DNA from: Caulobacteraceae bacterium UBA5005
GTDB lineage: Bacteria > Pseudomonadota > Alphaproteobacteria > Caulobacterales > Caulobacteraceae
Length of the DNA stretch: 48,309 nt
Assembly: GCA_002398405.1 (NCBI GenBank)
Contig: DGYN01000091.1
Location: 1 to 48,309, forward strand
Reading direction: 5' to 3'
Positions 15,506 to 23,035 of the stretch are shown one piece after another. The notes under the pieces are model-generated. The model saw only the letters and a list, made by a program, of their open reading frames with translations. It was not told the DNA's origin and did no database searches. A program made the translations under genes and the position numbers. Every line of letters starts with the position of its first letter. Position 1 is the stretch's first letter.

Positions 15506-15535
15506 AGGGCCGGGGCGGTTTCCCGCCTCGGCCCT
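15506..15535. terminator. bidirectional terminator between convergent genes
   Basis: A 13-base stem with one G-T pair (AGGGCCGGGGCGG with CCGCCTCGGCCCT) and a TTTC loop. It lies 13 bases after the membrane-protein stop and 30 bases after the stop of the convergent multidomain gene. On the minus strand the stem is followed by TTTCTCTTTG, a good U-tract, so it mainly serves the minus-strand gene. Confidence 0.75.
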
Positions 15536-15565
15536 CTGCTCCCAGCGTCTTATAGGACGCTATTC

Positions 15566-17533
15566 CTACAAGTCCGGAACTTCGATGTTGGTGTTCCGGC
15601 CGCGGGCGATGCCGCGGGCGTTGGTGCCGCTCATTTCTTCAGCCGACAATCCTCCGTCCTTGTTGACGTCGAGGGCCGCGAAGCGGGCCTTCATGGCCGC
15701 CATGTTTGGCCGGTTCAGCTCGTGTTCCTCGATTTTGCCGCTGAGGTTGTCGTCCAGAGCACCGATTTGCAGCGACGCCGACAGGGCGGTCTGCAGGTCG
15801 TTACGCTGTTTTTCGACGGTCTCGTCCATGAAGCGATAGTTGATGCGGAAGTACATCATCTCTTCGTGGGTCTGCTCACCCCAGGTGACATCCCGCTTGG
15901 GATCAGGGTTGGCGAAGTTGTTGGCGGAGTTGTCGTACTCCCACATGGCGACCAGCTTGGTGCCGGCCTTGACCTTGATCGGCTCAACCGGATCGTAGTC
16001 GCGCTGCCAGTTGAAGTCGTACTTGGGCAGGGAGAGCAGCATAGTCTCCTTGCCGTTCGGCTCCACCATCTTCAGTTCGACGTGCCGGCCGCGATAGTGC
16101 GCGTGCGGGTACAGGGTGTAGAGCTCGGCGTCGGCCGGGAAGGTCATATAGGCGACTTCGCGATGACGGGCTTCGCTGGCCGGAATGCGCAGGGCGAAGT
16201 CGCCGATCACGGCCGAACGCTTGATGTATTTGGGCTTTTCCTTGAGCACATAGAAGCCGACCTGGGTGTTGTCGGTCGCTTCCTTGCCGAAGGTCGTATA
16301 GTGCATCTGGAAGTTCAGCCTGCCGCCGCCGGGCACCGGCGCGCCCGCGCCGTCGGCGATCACCTGGGCTTCGGCGCCAGGCGTATAGGAGCCGACCGAG
16401 CCGCCCGGGATGGTGCGGGGACGGGTCGGGTCGGCCACGTGGTTCGAGATCACGTGGTGGACGACGCGACGGTCACCCGGCTTCACCGAGATGGCGCGCA
16501 GGAAGGTGTCTTCCTTGAAGGGGTTGTCGACCCGCTGGTTTTGGTACTCGACGATGCCGGTCGCCGGCACCTTGAAGGCCGGGATATTCACGACGACGTC
16601 GGGCTTGCCGAGATATTCCGGCCATTCCGGGGCGATCTTGCCCTTGTTGGCCAGGAGCGGGTCGGCGCCCGTGCCGCGCTGAGCGCCGCCTTCGATCCAG
16701 TGGACCAGGGTCTTGGTCTGAGCGGCGGTTAGGCCTTGCTCATTCTTGAAGTGGCCGATGTGGGGATCGGGGAAGTAGGGAGGCATACGCTTGGTGCGCA
16801 GGGTCTCGCGGATCATGGGGGCGTAGCCCTTGACCACTTCGTAGCTGTCCAGAACGAAGGGGCCGATGCCGCCGGTGACATGGCAGTTCGAACACTTCTC
16901 GTTGATGATCGGCGCGACGTCCTTGGAATAGGAAATCTTGGCGAACTCGGCTTCCTTGCCGCGGGTGGCGAAGGAGATCTGTTTGCCGCTGGTCACGGCG
17001 ACCTGCTTGAACGCCACTTCGGTCCCGGCCGTCAGGCCGTCGATGGCCGCCTTCGCGCCCGAGGCGGGGCCGCGATAGGCCAGGCGCCAGGTCTTGGGAT
17101 TGTAGACGAAGACTTCGGCTTCGCGGTCGACCTTCATGTTCTCGCCGACGAGCTGCAGCTCGTCGACCAGGATCGGGATGGTGAAGCCCTGGGCCTTGGC
17201 CTCGGCTGCGGCGGCGTCACGGCTGTCGGTCGAGTTGACCATGAAGAACACCGCGCCCTTGGCCTTGTAGTCGGCGGCCAGGGTATGCAGCTGCTTGGCC
17301 GCGTCGCGCGAGGCGGCGGAGCCATTGATCTGGCTCATGATCACCACGGCCGGCGCGTACTTGTAGTAGTACAGGTCGTGCGCATAGCGCGTGTGGTCTG
17401 TCAGCTGGAAGTTGTCCACGCGCGGCGCCGCGCTGGCGGCTTGCGGCGCGGGCGCCGCGATGACTTGCGAACCGACGACACCGGCTACCGCCATGCACGC
17501 GGCCGCGGCCGCGACAAACAGAGCAGACTTCAT
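15566..17533 (-). CDS. multidomain periplasmic protein: redoxin-like, cytochrome c, Cu-monooxygenase-like, EF-hand
   Basis: A 655-residue exported protein. The ATG starting MKSALFVAAA has GGAGGA upstream and opens a signal peptide cleaved near VIA-AP. Order of domains: a thioredoxin/peroxiredoxin-like fold (residues about 40-190), a cytochrome c heme site CSNCH (about 215-220), a region like type II copper ascorbate-dependent monooxygenases with RRVVHHVISNH, MHYTTFG and YPHAHYRG motifs (about 320-520), and a C-terminal EF-hand loop DVNKDGGLSAEE (about 630). In related proteins the redoxin domain carries a CxxC/CP motif; here the equivalent segment reads INGSAASRD with no Cys, so that domain is probably redox-inactive. 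The histidines expected to bind copper are kept. Substrate unknown; the neighbouring methyltransferase gene is divergent. Confidence 0.85.
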   Translation of the reverse strand: MKSALFVAAAAACMAVAGVVGSQVIAAPAPQAASAAPRVDNFQLTDHTRYAHDLYYYKYAPAVVIMSQINGSAASRDAAKQLHTLAADYKAKGAVFFMVNSTDSRDAAAAEAKAQGFTIPILVDELQLVGENMKVDREAEVFVYNPKTWRLAYRGPASGAKAAIDGLTAGTEVAFKQVAVTSGKQISFATRGKEAEFAKISYSKDVAPIINEKCSNCHVTGGIGPFVLDSYEVVKGYAPMIRETLRTKRMPPYFPDPHIGHFKNEQGLTAAQTKTLVHWIEGGAQRGTGADPLLANKGKIAPEWPEYLGKPDVVVNIPAFKVPATGIVEYQNQRVDNPFKEDTFLRAISVKPGDRRVVHHVISNHVADPTRPRTIPGGSVGSYTPGAEAQVIADGAGAPVPGGGRLNFQMHYTTFGKEATDNTQVGFYVLKEKPKYIKRSAVIGDFALRIPASEARHREVAYMTFPADAELYTLYPHAHYRGRHVELKMVEPNGKETMLLSLPKYDFNWQRDYDPVEPIKVKAGTKLVAMWEYDNSANNFANPDPKRDVTWGEQTHEEMMYFRINYRFMDETVEKQRNDLQTALSASLQIGALDDNLSGKIEEHELNRPNMAAMKARFAALDVNKDGGLSAEEMSGTNARGIARGRNTNIEVPDL

Positions 17534-17701
17534 TCCACGTCCTCCAGATTTTGGATGCGCCATTCTAGGGGCGCCACCTTTAACAGCTTATCAGTGCTAG
17601 CTTATAGCATCAGTTTCCCAAAAAAATGATGCAGCAACGCAAACTTGGGGCAATTGGCCGCAAGTTTTTTACTCCGGCCGCTCAAAAAGGACCAGGTTCG
17701 C

Positions 17702-18409
17702 GTGAATTTCGCTCTGCTAAGCGCTGCGACTGCCCTCCTCCTCCTTGCCCAGGATGCCCCTTCGCCCATCCTTTCCGCCGTAGCGGATCCGCTGAGGCCG
17801 GCCAGCGACCGGGCCACGGACGCCGATCGAAAACCCGCGGAAATCCTGGCCTTCGCGGGGGTCAAGCCCGGAATGCGGATCGCCGAACTGCTGCCCGGCG
17901 AGGGCTATTTCACCCGCATTCTCTCCCGCGCCGTCGGCCCCGCCGGACGGGTGATCACCATTCCCTGGAGTGAGTTCCAGACCGGCGCTTCCCGCGGTCT
18001 GTCACGCGATCCTCGCTACGGAAATATCGAGATATTCGAAGAGAATCTGCTGGCGTTCCGGCCTGTTCAACCGGTCGACATGATCTTCACCACCCAGAAC
18101 TATCACGATTTCCAAAGCCCGCAGCGGGCCCAGATCAACCAGGTGCTGTTTCGGGCCCTCAAGCCCGGCGGCCTGTACGTGATCCTCGACCATTCGGGCG
18201 CTCCGGGGTCGGCCTACCGCTCGCTCCCTTTGCACCGGATCGATGAGGCGCTGCTACGGCGCGAGGTCGAGGCGGCGGGGTTTGTCTTTGCCGGCTCGAG
18301 CGACATTCTGCGAAACCCCGCGGATGACCGGCGAACCAACGTCTTTTCCCCCGCCATCCGCGGCAAGACGGATCAGTTTTTGTACAAGTTCGTCAAACCG
18401 GCGCGCTAG
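17702..18409 (+). CDS. predicted methyltransferase, COG4798-like, with signal peptide
   Basis: A 235-residue protein resembling the COG4798 predicted methyltransferases. GTG at 17702 is preferred: AAGGACCAGG lies upstream and the product opens with a hydrophobic leader (NFALLSAATALLLLAQ), suggesting export, an odd feature shared by this family. Key blocks: DRKPAEILAFAGVKPGMRIAEL, the SAM-binding-like LLPGEGYFTRILS, and FTTQNYHDFQ; ALKPGGLYVILDHSG fits motif III. Activity is unproven and SAM supply outside the cytoplasm would be a puzzle. Its TAG stop shares bases with the stop of the convergent marC-like gene. Confidence 0.8.
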   Translation: MNFALLSAATALLLLAQDAPSPILSAVADPLRPASDRATDADRKPAEILAFAGVKPGMRIAELLPGEGYFTRILSRAVGPAGRVITIPWSEFQTGASRGLSRDPRYGNIEIFEENLLAFRPVQPVDMIFTTQNYHDFQSPQRAQINQVLFRALKPGGLYVILDHSGAPGSAYRSLPLHRIDEALLRREVEAAGFVFAGSSDILRNPADDRRTNVFSPAIRGKTDQFLYKFVKPAR

Positions 18410-19044
18410 CCGAAAAGCCGCGAGCCCTTCAAGCCGTCGAAGATGAACTGAACCGCCAGGGCCGCGAGGATTACGCCGGAAAGCCGCGCCACGACATTGG
18501 AGCCGGTTGTCCGCAGCACCTTGTGCAGCAGGTCGGTGAAGATCAGGGCGAGGTAGGTGATCAGCAGACAGGCGATCAGGGCCGCCAGCACGGCGCCGCG
18601 CAGCAAGAGATCGCCCTGAGCCTGTCCCATCAAGAGAACGACGGCGGTCATGGATGCGGGACCCGCGATCAGCGGGAAGGCCAGCGGGAAGACGGCGATG
18701 TCCGGCAGGGTCTTGGCCTCGCTCTCCTCGGTCGGCGTGATCGACGACAGGCCCGTCGGATGGGCGAAGATCAGGTCGATGGACTGAAGCAGCAGCAGGA
18801 TGCCGCCCGCGACGCGAAAGGCGTCGAGCGAGATGTGCAGGGCGTCCAGCAAGGCCAGGCCGAACAGGGAAAAGGCCAACAGCACGACTCCCGCCACCGC
18901 CACGGCCTTGAAGGCGATGGCGAACCGTTGCCGACGGGCGAGCCCCGGCGTCAGTCCCCCGAAAATCGGCGCCGTTTCCAGGGGTCCAAAGGCGATGAAG
19001 AGGGTGGTGAAGGCGGTGATCGCGAACTCGGCGAGGTTCGGCAT
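18406..19044 (-). CDS. MarC family integral membrane protein
   Basis: A 212-residue protein with six predicted membrane helices, of the MarC family (PF01914). N-terminal AITAFTTLFIAFGPLETAPIFGGLT and the central FPLAFPLIAGPASMTAVVLLM are the family signature. MarC was once linked to multiple antibiotic resistance, but function remains unknown. The DUF3606 gene lies 5 bases upstream on the same strand, so the two are likely co-transcribed. Confidence 0.95.
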   Translation of the reverse strand: MPNLAEFAITAFTTLFIAFGPLETAPIFGGLTPGLARRQRFAIAFKAVAVAGVVLLAFSLFGLALLDALHISLDAFRVAGGILLLLQSIDLIFAHPTGLSSITPTEESEAKTLPDIAVFPLAFPLIAGPASMTAVVLLMGQAQGDLLLRGAVLAALIACLLITYLALIFTDLLHKVLRTTGSNVVARLSGVILAALAVQFIFDGLKGSRLFG

Positions 19045-19049
19045 GCCGT

Positions 19050-19232
19050 CTAGCGCTTCTTGCCGAGTTCGGCGGCGATGTCCTTGGTCAGGCGGCCGAC
19101 CTTGCGGTGCGCGGCGGTGATCTGGTCCTTCGAGACGCCCCAGCGCTTCATCCAGAATTCCACGGCCTTGCGCTCGGAGAGGTCCAGCCTGTCCTTGTCG
19201 ATGAAGCCGCGCTTGTCCTTCAGGCCCGCCAT
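19050..19232 (-). CDS. DUF3606 family small protein
   Basis: A 60-residue basic protein, mostly helical, matching DUF3606: DKDRLDLSERKAVEFWMKRWGVSKDQITAAH is the family core. Such proteins are common stress-associated small proteins in alpha- and betaproteobacteria; their role is unknown. It is the first gene of a probable two-gene unit with marC. Confidence 0.92.
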   Translation of the reverse strand: MAGLKDKRGFIDKDRLDLSERKAVEFWMKRWGVSKDQITAAHRKVGRLTKDIAAELGKKR

Positions 19233-19275
19233 GGGGTGAGCCTGCCCCGCATCGGGCTAAAGGCCCAATGAAAAT

Positions 19276-19332
19276 TACTTAAGCAAATGCTTGACTATCG
19301 CGCCGTCTCGCGATACTTAAGAATATGCTTCA
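19276..19332 (+). promoter_or_regulatory. ArsR autoregulatory promoter with two matched operators
   Basis: Two copies of TACTTAAGNANATGCTTNA lie 38 bases apart (19276-19294 and 19314-19332). The first contains the perfect dyad AAGCA-AA-TGCTT. Between them are TTGACT (19291-19296, -35-like) and, 17 bases on, TACTTA (19314-19319, weak -10), plus a TATCGCG/CGCGATA dyad (19296-19315). The second copy covers the -10 and the start codon. Spacing puts transcription start at or next to the ATG, so the transcript may be leaderless. The layout fits repression by the ArsR protein encoded directly downstream. Confidence 0.65.
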
Positions 19333-19678
19333 GCATCAACCCTCGCTCGATCTCGCCTTCCAGGCCCTCGCCGACCCGGCCCGCCGGGCCATGGTGGAAC
19401 GGCTCTGCGATGGACCTGCTTCGGTGTCGGAATTGGCGGCGCCCTTCGAGATGAGTCTCTCGGCCGTGGTCCAGCACATCGCGGTGCTGGAGGGCGCTGG
19501 CCTGATCAGGACCGCCAAACAGGGGCGCGTGCGCACCTGCCAGGTGGAGCCCCAGGCCCTGCGCGGGGTTGAGGGCTGGATCAACGAACGCCGCCTTTTG
19601 TGGGAGCGCCGCCTCGACCGGCTCGGCGACTACCTCAAGGCCAATCCCGACATGCCAAAAAAGGATCACGACCAATGA
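19325..19678 (+). CDS. ArsR-family transcriptional regulator (module 1)
   Basis: A 117-residue winged-helix repressor of the ArsR/SdpR type. LDLAFQALADPARRAMVERL is the typical first helix pair, VSELAAPFEMSLSAVVQHIAVLEGAGLI the helix-turn-helix, and the wing follows. It lacks the metal-binding ELCVCDL motif of arsenic sensors, as is usual for ArsR proteins paired with SRPBCC genes. The stop overlaps the next ATG (ATGA), showing translational coupling to an SRPBCC gene. Probably represses its own operon through the matched sites over its promoter. Confidence 0.95.
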   Translation: MLQHQPSLDLAFQALADPARRAMVERLCDGPASVSELAAPFEMSLSAVVQHIAVLEGAGLIRTAKQGRVRTCQVEPQALRGVEGWINERRLLWERRLDRLGDYLKANPDMPKKDHDQ

Positions 19679-20151
19679 CCGCCACCATCCACGCCACCTT
19701 CGTGGTTGAGCGCGCTTATGACGCCTCGCCCGAGCGGGTGTTCTTCGCCCTCTCCGATCCTGACGCCCGCCGCCGCTGGTTCATGGACGCCGAGGGCTTC
19801 ACCTCCATCACCTATGAACCGGACTTCCGCGTCGGGGCCCGCGAGTTCTTCCAGTTCGGCGTCGGCCCGATGAATCGCGAGATGACCAACGTCCACCATA
19901 TCCACGACATCATTCCCAACGAGCGGATCGTGCTCTCCTACGCCATGGGCTGGGTGGGCGAGCCGCCCTTCTCGGCCTCGCTCGCCACCTTCGAGCTCAT
20001 CCCCGAGGGACCTGGAACGCGACTGCGGTTCACCGAGCAGGGCGCCTATCTGAACGACGAGGCGGATCACGCCCTGATGCGCGAGCACGGCTGGAAACAA
20101 ATCCTCGAACGCCTCGCCAGCGAGATCGCCGGCCATCCGCAAGCCGCCTAA
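19675..20151 (+). CDS. SRPBCC (AHSA1-like) protein, module 1
   Basis: A 158-residue START/Bet v1-like protein of the AHSA1/ActivatorOfHsp90-like branch. The N-terminus FVVERAYDASPERVFFALSDPDARRRWF is diagnostic; the helix-grip fold forms a hydrophobic ligand cavity. The C-terminal helix region has LMREHGWKQILERL. These proteins are commonly encoded next to ArsR regulators and may bind the inducing lipid or aromatic ligand (inference). It overlaps the ArsR gene by 4 bases. Confidence 0.94.
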   Translation: MTATIHATFVVERAYDASPERVFFALSDPDARRRWFMDAEGFTSITYEPDFRVGAREFFQFGVGPMNREMTNVHHIHDIIPNERIVLSYAMGWVGEPPFSASLATFELIPEGPGTRLRFTEQGAYLNDEADHALMREHGWKQILERLASEIAGHPQAA

Positions 20152-20165
20152 AAGGACTCAATCCC

Positions 20166-20624
20166 ATGACCATCCTCATCCCCGCCGGCTTCGTCATCGA
20201 ACGCCAGTACGACGCCAGCCCAGAGCGCGTCTTCGCCTGCTATTCCTCCGCCAAGGAAAAACTCGCCTGGCTCGGCTGCCACTCCAACTGGTCCTACTCG
20301 GTCTTCGAATTCCGCGAGGGCGGCCGCGAGATCGGCGGCGATCCGACCGAAAGCCCGGCCTACGCCTTCGAGGGCGTCTATCACCAGATCATCGAAAACC
20401 GCCGCATTGCCTACGCCTACCGCATGACCCGCGACGGAGAGTTCTTTGCCAGCTCCGTCACCTCTATCGAGCTGGAGCCGCACGCCGGCGGGACCAAGCT
20501 GACCTTCTCGGAACAGTCGCTGTTCACCGACGGCCCGGACACCCCGGCGCTGCGCGAGGAAGGCACCAACTGGGGCCTGGATCAGCTGGGCCCGTTCCTC
20601 GAGACGCGGAAGGCCACGGCGTAG
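20166..20624 (+). CDS. SRPBCC (AHSA1-like) protein, module 1, second copy
   Basis: A 152-residue paralogue of the preceding protein: FVIERQYDASPERVFACYSSAKEKLAWL aligns with its neighbour, and the end GTNWGLDQLGPFLE matches the C-terminal helix. It lies 14 bases downstream in the same operon with AAAGGA upstream of its ATG. The pair looks like a tandem duplication that has diverged in the ligand-cavity half. A twin hairpin repeat follows and separates this operon from the next. Confidence 0.94.
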   Translation: MTILIPAGFVIERQYDASPERVFACYSSAKEKLAWLGCHSNWSYSVFEFREGGREIGGDPTESPAYAFEGVYHQIIENRRIAYAYRMTRDGEFFASSVTSIELEPHAGGTKLTFSEQSLFTDGPDTPALREEGTNWGLDQLGPFLETRKATA

Positions 20625-20636
20625 CGACCCTACCCC

Positions 20637-20756
20637 TTCCGTCACCCCCGGACTTGTTCCGGGGGCCAGACGATCCGCCGCTCAGATCGGTGACGGCAAT
20701 AGACGCACAGCCTGGGCCAGCTCCCGGCCCCCGGAACAAGTCCGGGTGTGACGGAA
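20637..20756. repeat. twin REP-like inverted repeat
   Basis: Two 31-base arms (20637-20667 and 20726-20756) are reverse complements with one mismatch, separated by 58 bases. Each arm is itself a hairpin: CCCCCGGA-CTTGT-TCCGGGGG. This is the arrangement of a paired REP element as found scattered in intergenic DNA of many Caulobacterales. It sits exactly between the two ArsR-SRPBCC operons and could terminate the first. Confidence 0.8.
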
Positions 20757-20761
20757 AAATA

Positions 20762-20820
20762 TTGACGCCGGTGATCTGCCCCCCTATTGAACCGTTCGGT
20801 TAATTAACTGGATGGTTCAA
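20762..20820 (+). promoter_or_regulatory. ArsR module 2 promoter and 34-base palindromic operator
   Basis: TTGACG (20762-20767) and TATTGA (20785-20790) are spaced by 17 bases and fit a housekeeping promoter; the -35 matches the Caulobacter consensus. Overlapping the -10 and running to the start codon is a 34-base dyad (20787-20820) with outer arms TTGAACC/GGTTCAA, inner GTTAA/TTAAC and three mismatched pairs. Position over the transcription start and ATG fits autorepression by the adjacent ArsR protein. The sequence is unlike the operator of module 1. Confidence 0.68.
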
Positions 20821-21173
20821 TGCCGATGGAAACGGACCCCCTCTCCGCCACCCTCTCCGCCCTCGCCGATCCGACCCGGCGGGCGATCCTGGCGCGGCTG
20901 ACCCTGGGCGAGGCCTCCGTCACCGACCTCGCCGAGCCCTTCGAGATGAGCCTGCCGGCCGTCTCCAAACATCTGAAAGTTCTTGAAAAAGCCGGCCTGA
21001 TCAGCCGCGGGCGTGAAGCCCAGTGGCGGCCGTGCCGGCTGGAGGCCGCACCGCTGAAAGCCGTGGACTCCTATCTCGACGTCTACCGCCGCTTCTACGA
21101 GGAGCGGTTCGACCGCCTGGAAGCCTATCTGGAAAAACTGACCAAGGGGGACCCCGATGGCGAAAAGCACTGA
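20820..21173 (+). CDS. ArsR-family transcriptional regulator (module 2)
   Basis: A 117-residue ArsR/SdpR-type repressor: LSATLSALADPTRRAILARL, then the HTH VTDLAEPFEMSLPAVSKHLKVLEKAGLI and wing RGREAQWRPCRLE. It has the same length as the module 1 regulator and is clearly paralogous, yet its operator differs, so the two probably respond separately. A second in-frame ATG lies 6 bases downstream. The last 17 bases overlap the next gene. Confidence 0.95.
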   Translation: MPMETDPLSATLSALADPTRRAILARLTLGEASVTDLAEPFEMSLPAVSKHLKVLEKAGLISRGREAQWRPCRLEAAPLKAVDSYLDVYRRFYEERFDRLEAYLEKLTKGDPDGEKH

Positions 21174-21633
21174 AACCCTATCCAAAACTCTCGTCCTGAC
21201 CCGCACCTATGCGGCGCCCAAGGCCCTGGTCTTCGCCTGCTGGACAAAGGCCGAGCACCTCGCCGCCTGGTGGGGGCCGCACCAGTTCGACGCGCCCATG
21301 GTCGAGACCGACCCCAGGCCTGGCGGCGTCTTCAAGCTCGATATGCGCGGACCCGACGGATCGGTGAACCACCTGGTCGGCCGCTTCGAAGAGGTGGTCC
21401 AGGATGAGAAGGTCGTCTTTGCCGTCGAGGCCTTCTTCGGCCCAAAGGGGCCGGCGCTGGAGGGGCGCAACGAGATCGTCCTCACCGAACAGGACGGGGT
21501 GACCACCATGACCCTCACCGCCGCCGTCACCGTGGCGCCGAGCCTGAAGGCCGGCATCGACGGCATGAACCAGGGCTGGAGCGAAAGCCTTGAAAAGCTC
21601 GCCGCCCTCATTGCAAAGGAAGCTCGCCCATGA
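21157..21633 (+). CDS. SRPBCC (AHSA1-like) protein, module 2
   Basis: A 158-residue AHSA1-branch SRPBCC protein: LVLTRTYAAPKALVFACWTKAEHLAAWWGP is the family N-terminus with the WWGP motif, and MNQGWSESLEKLAALI the C-terminal helix. The ATG lies inside the end of the ArsR gene with AAGGGGGA upstream. Ligand unknown. The overlap with its neighbours on both sides indicates tight translational coupling. Confidence 0.94.
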   Translation: MAKSTETLSKTLVLTRTYAAPKALVFACWTKAEHLAAWWGPHQFDAPMVETDPRPGGVFKLDMRGPDGSVNHLVGRFEEVVQDEKVVFAVEAFFGPKGPALEGRNEIVLTEQDGVTTMTLTAAVTVAPSLKAGIDGMNQGWSESLEKLAALIAKEARP

Positions 21634-22100
21634 CCCGCGTTCCCGTCATCGCCCCGCCGGATGTTCCGGTCTTCATCCTGACCCGCGTGCTGACCGCGCC
21701 CCGGGCCCTGGTGTGGAAGGCGATCACCGATCCGGCGATGTTCTCACAATGGTGGGGGCCGGAGGGTTTCACCAACAAGGTGCACAAGATGGACGTCCGC
21801 GTCGGCGGCGAATGGAAGGTCGACAACATCGATCCGGGCGGAACCGTTTATTCCTTCTGGGGCGTCTTCGCCGAGGTGCGGCCCCTGGAGCGCATCGCCC
21901 AGACCTTCCACTTCCTGGATTATCCGCCGAACCTCGACGTCCTGGTGCTGGAGGACTGGGGGGGCGGCACGCGGATGACTTCAACCACGGTGCTGACCAG
22001 CCAGCCGGCCCGCGCCGGCATGATGGCCAGCGGCATGGAGAGCGGCGCCCAGGCCAGCTACGACCGCCTGCAACGGGTGCTGGACGCCATCAAGGCCTAG
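21630..22100 (+). CDS. SRPBCC (AHSA1-like) protein, module 2, second copy
   Basis: A 156-residue AHSA1-like paralogue of the preceding protein (FILTRVLTAPRALVWKAITDPAMFSQWWGP, then EWKVDNIDPGG, and MESGAQASYDRLQRVL at the end). Its ATG overlaps the previous stop (ATGA). Thus module 2, like module 1, has one ArsR and two SRPBCC genes. Confidence 0.94.
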   Translation: MTRVPVIAPPDVPVFILTRVLTAPRALVWKAITDPAMFSQWWGPEGFTNKVHKMDVRVGGEWKVDNIDPGGTVYSFWGVFAEVRPLERIAQTFHFLDYPPNLDVLVLEDWGGGTRMTSTTVLTSQPARAGMMASGMESGAQASYDRLQRVLDAIKA

Positions 22101-22128
22101 AGGTCATAGTCCGCGCGGAAGGACCGCC

Positions 22129-22518
22129 ATGCTCTACGCCATCCTTTGCTACAACGACGATCGCGACGTGTTTTCCTGGACGCAGGAAAAAGATGACGCG
22201 GTCATGGCCGCCCTGCAGGTGGTCCACGACCGGCTGGAAGCGCATGGCGAGCTTGGCCCCTCCCTTCGGCTGGACAGCGTCAATACCGCCAGGACCTACC
22301 GCAAGACCCCCGCCGGGGTGATGGACGGGCCCTTCGCCGAGACCAAGGAGCAGCTCCTCGGCTTCTACATCGTCGATGTGGCGGACATGGACGCGGCCAT
22401 CGACATTACCCGTCAGCTGTCGGAGGCGAACCCCGGCCTTGGCTGTTACGAAGTGCGGCCCGTGAAGCTGTTCCTGCCGGGCGTGGCCGCCAAGGAAGTG
22501 GTGCTGGAACAGGTCTAA
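22129..22518 (+). CDS. YCII-related protein
   Basis: A 129-residue protein of the YCII/DGPF family: MLYAILCYND at the start, then MDGPFAETKEQLLGFYIVDV. These proteins have a ferredoxin-like fold; some act as small enzymes but most are uncharacterised. The DGPF subtype is often encoded next to an ECF sigma factor; none is present here, and the gene instead follows the ArsR-SRPBCC operon after 28 bases with AAGGA before its ATG. Confidence 0.93.
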   Translation: MLYAILCYNDDRDVFSWTQEKDDAVMAALQVVHDRLEAHGELGPSLRLDSVNTARTYRKTPAGVMDGPFAETKEQLLGFYIVDVADMDAAIDITRQLSEANPGLGCYEVRPVKLFLPGVAAKEVVLEQV

Positions 22519-22615
22519 AAAATTTCCCGCGAATTTGTCGAAGCATCCCTCGCCCGCTCGTCGGGCCTGCAGGAGCGCCGCATCGCGCGGCGCGCGCCAT
22601 GGGAGAGGACGGCAG

Positions 22616-23035
22616 ATGACGATCAATCCTCAGGAGAGACTCAACACCATTCCAGGGGTCTCGCCCTACATCCAGGTCCCCGACGCCAATGCGGCGTCAG
22701 CCTTTTACCAAAAGGCCTTCGGCGGGGTGGAAATGGACCGCAGGCCGGGCCAGGACGGCAAGCGCCTGATCCACTGCGGTGTCGCCATCAACGACGGCCT
22801 GGTCATGTTCAACGACCCTTTCCCGGAGTTTGGCTATGGTTTGGAGGCCCCCCAGGGCTACACCATCCACCTGCAGGTCACCGGCATCGACGCCTGGTGG
22901 AAACGCGCCGTGGACGCGGGATGCGAAGTTCTGATGCCGCTTGAGGATATGTTCTGGGGCGACCGCTACGGCCAGCTCAAGGACCCCTTCGGCGTGAAGT
23001 GGTCGATGGGCGAAGGAAAGGGAGGGCAGTCATGA
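22616..23035 (+). CDS. VOC-family protein (glyoxalase/bleomycin-resistance-like)
   Basis: A 139-residue VOC protein: GVSPYIQVPDANAASAFYQKAFGGVE is the typical start, and the ending LKDPFGVKWSM is characteristic. The ATG was chosen because GGGAGAGGA lies upstream; the 97 bases before it are non-coding with a GC-rich hairpin. Family members include metal-dependent lyases, dioxygenases and binding proteins; the specific role is unknown. Its stop overlaps the next start. Confidence 0.92.
   Translation: MTINPQERLNTIPGVSPYIQVPDANAASAFYQKAFGGVEMDRRPGQDGKRLIHCGVAINDGLVMFNDPFPEFGYGLEAPQGYTIHLQVTGIDAWWKRAVDAGCEVLMPLEDMFWGDRYGQLKDPFGVKWSMGEGKGGQS

Noticed and set aside
17595..17609. TGCTA-TAGCA dyad between the multidomain and methyltransferase genes
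   Set aside because: Arms of only five bases, likely chance; no matching second site.
15341..17629. Two long plus-strand frames opposite the multidomain gene
   Set aside because: Antisense shadows; the minus-strand product has signal peptide, heme and EF-hand motifs.
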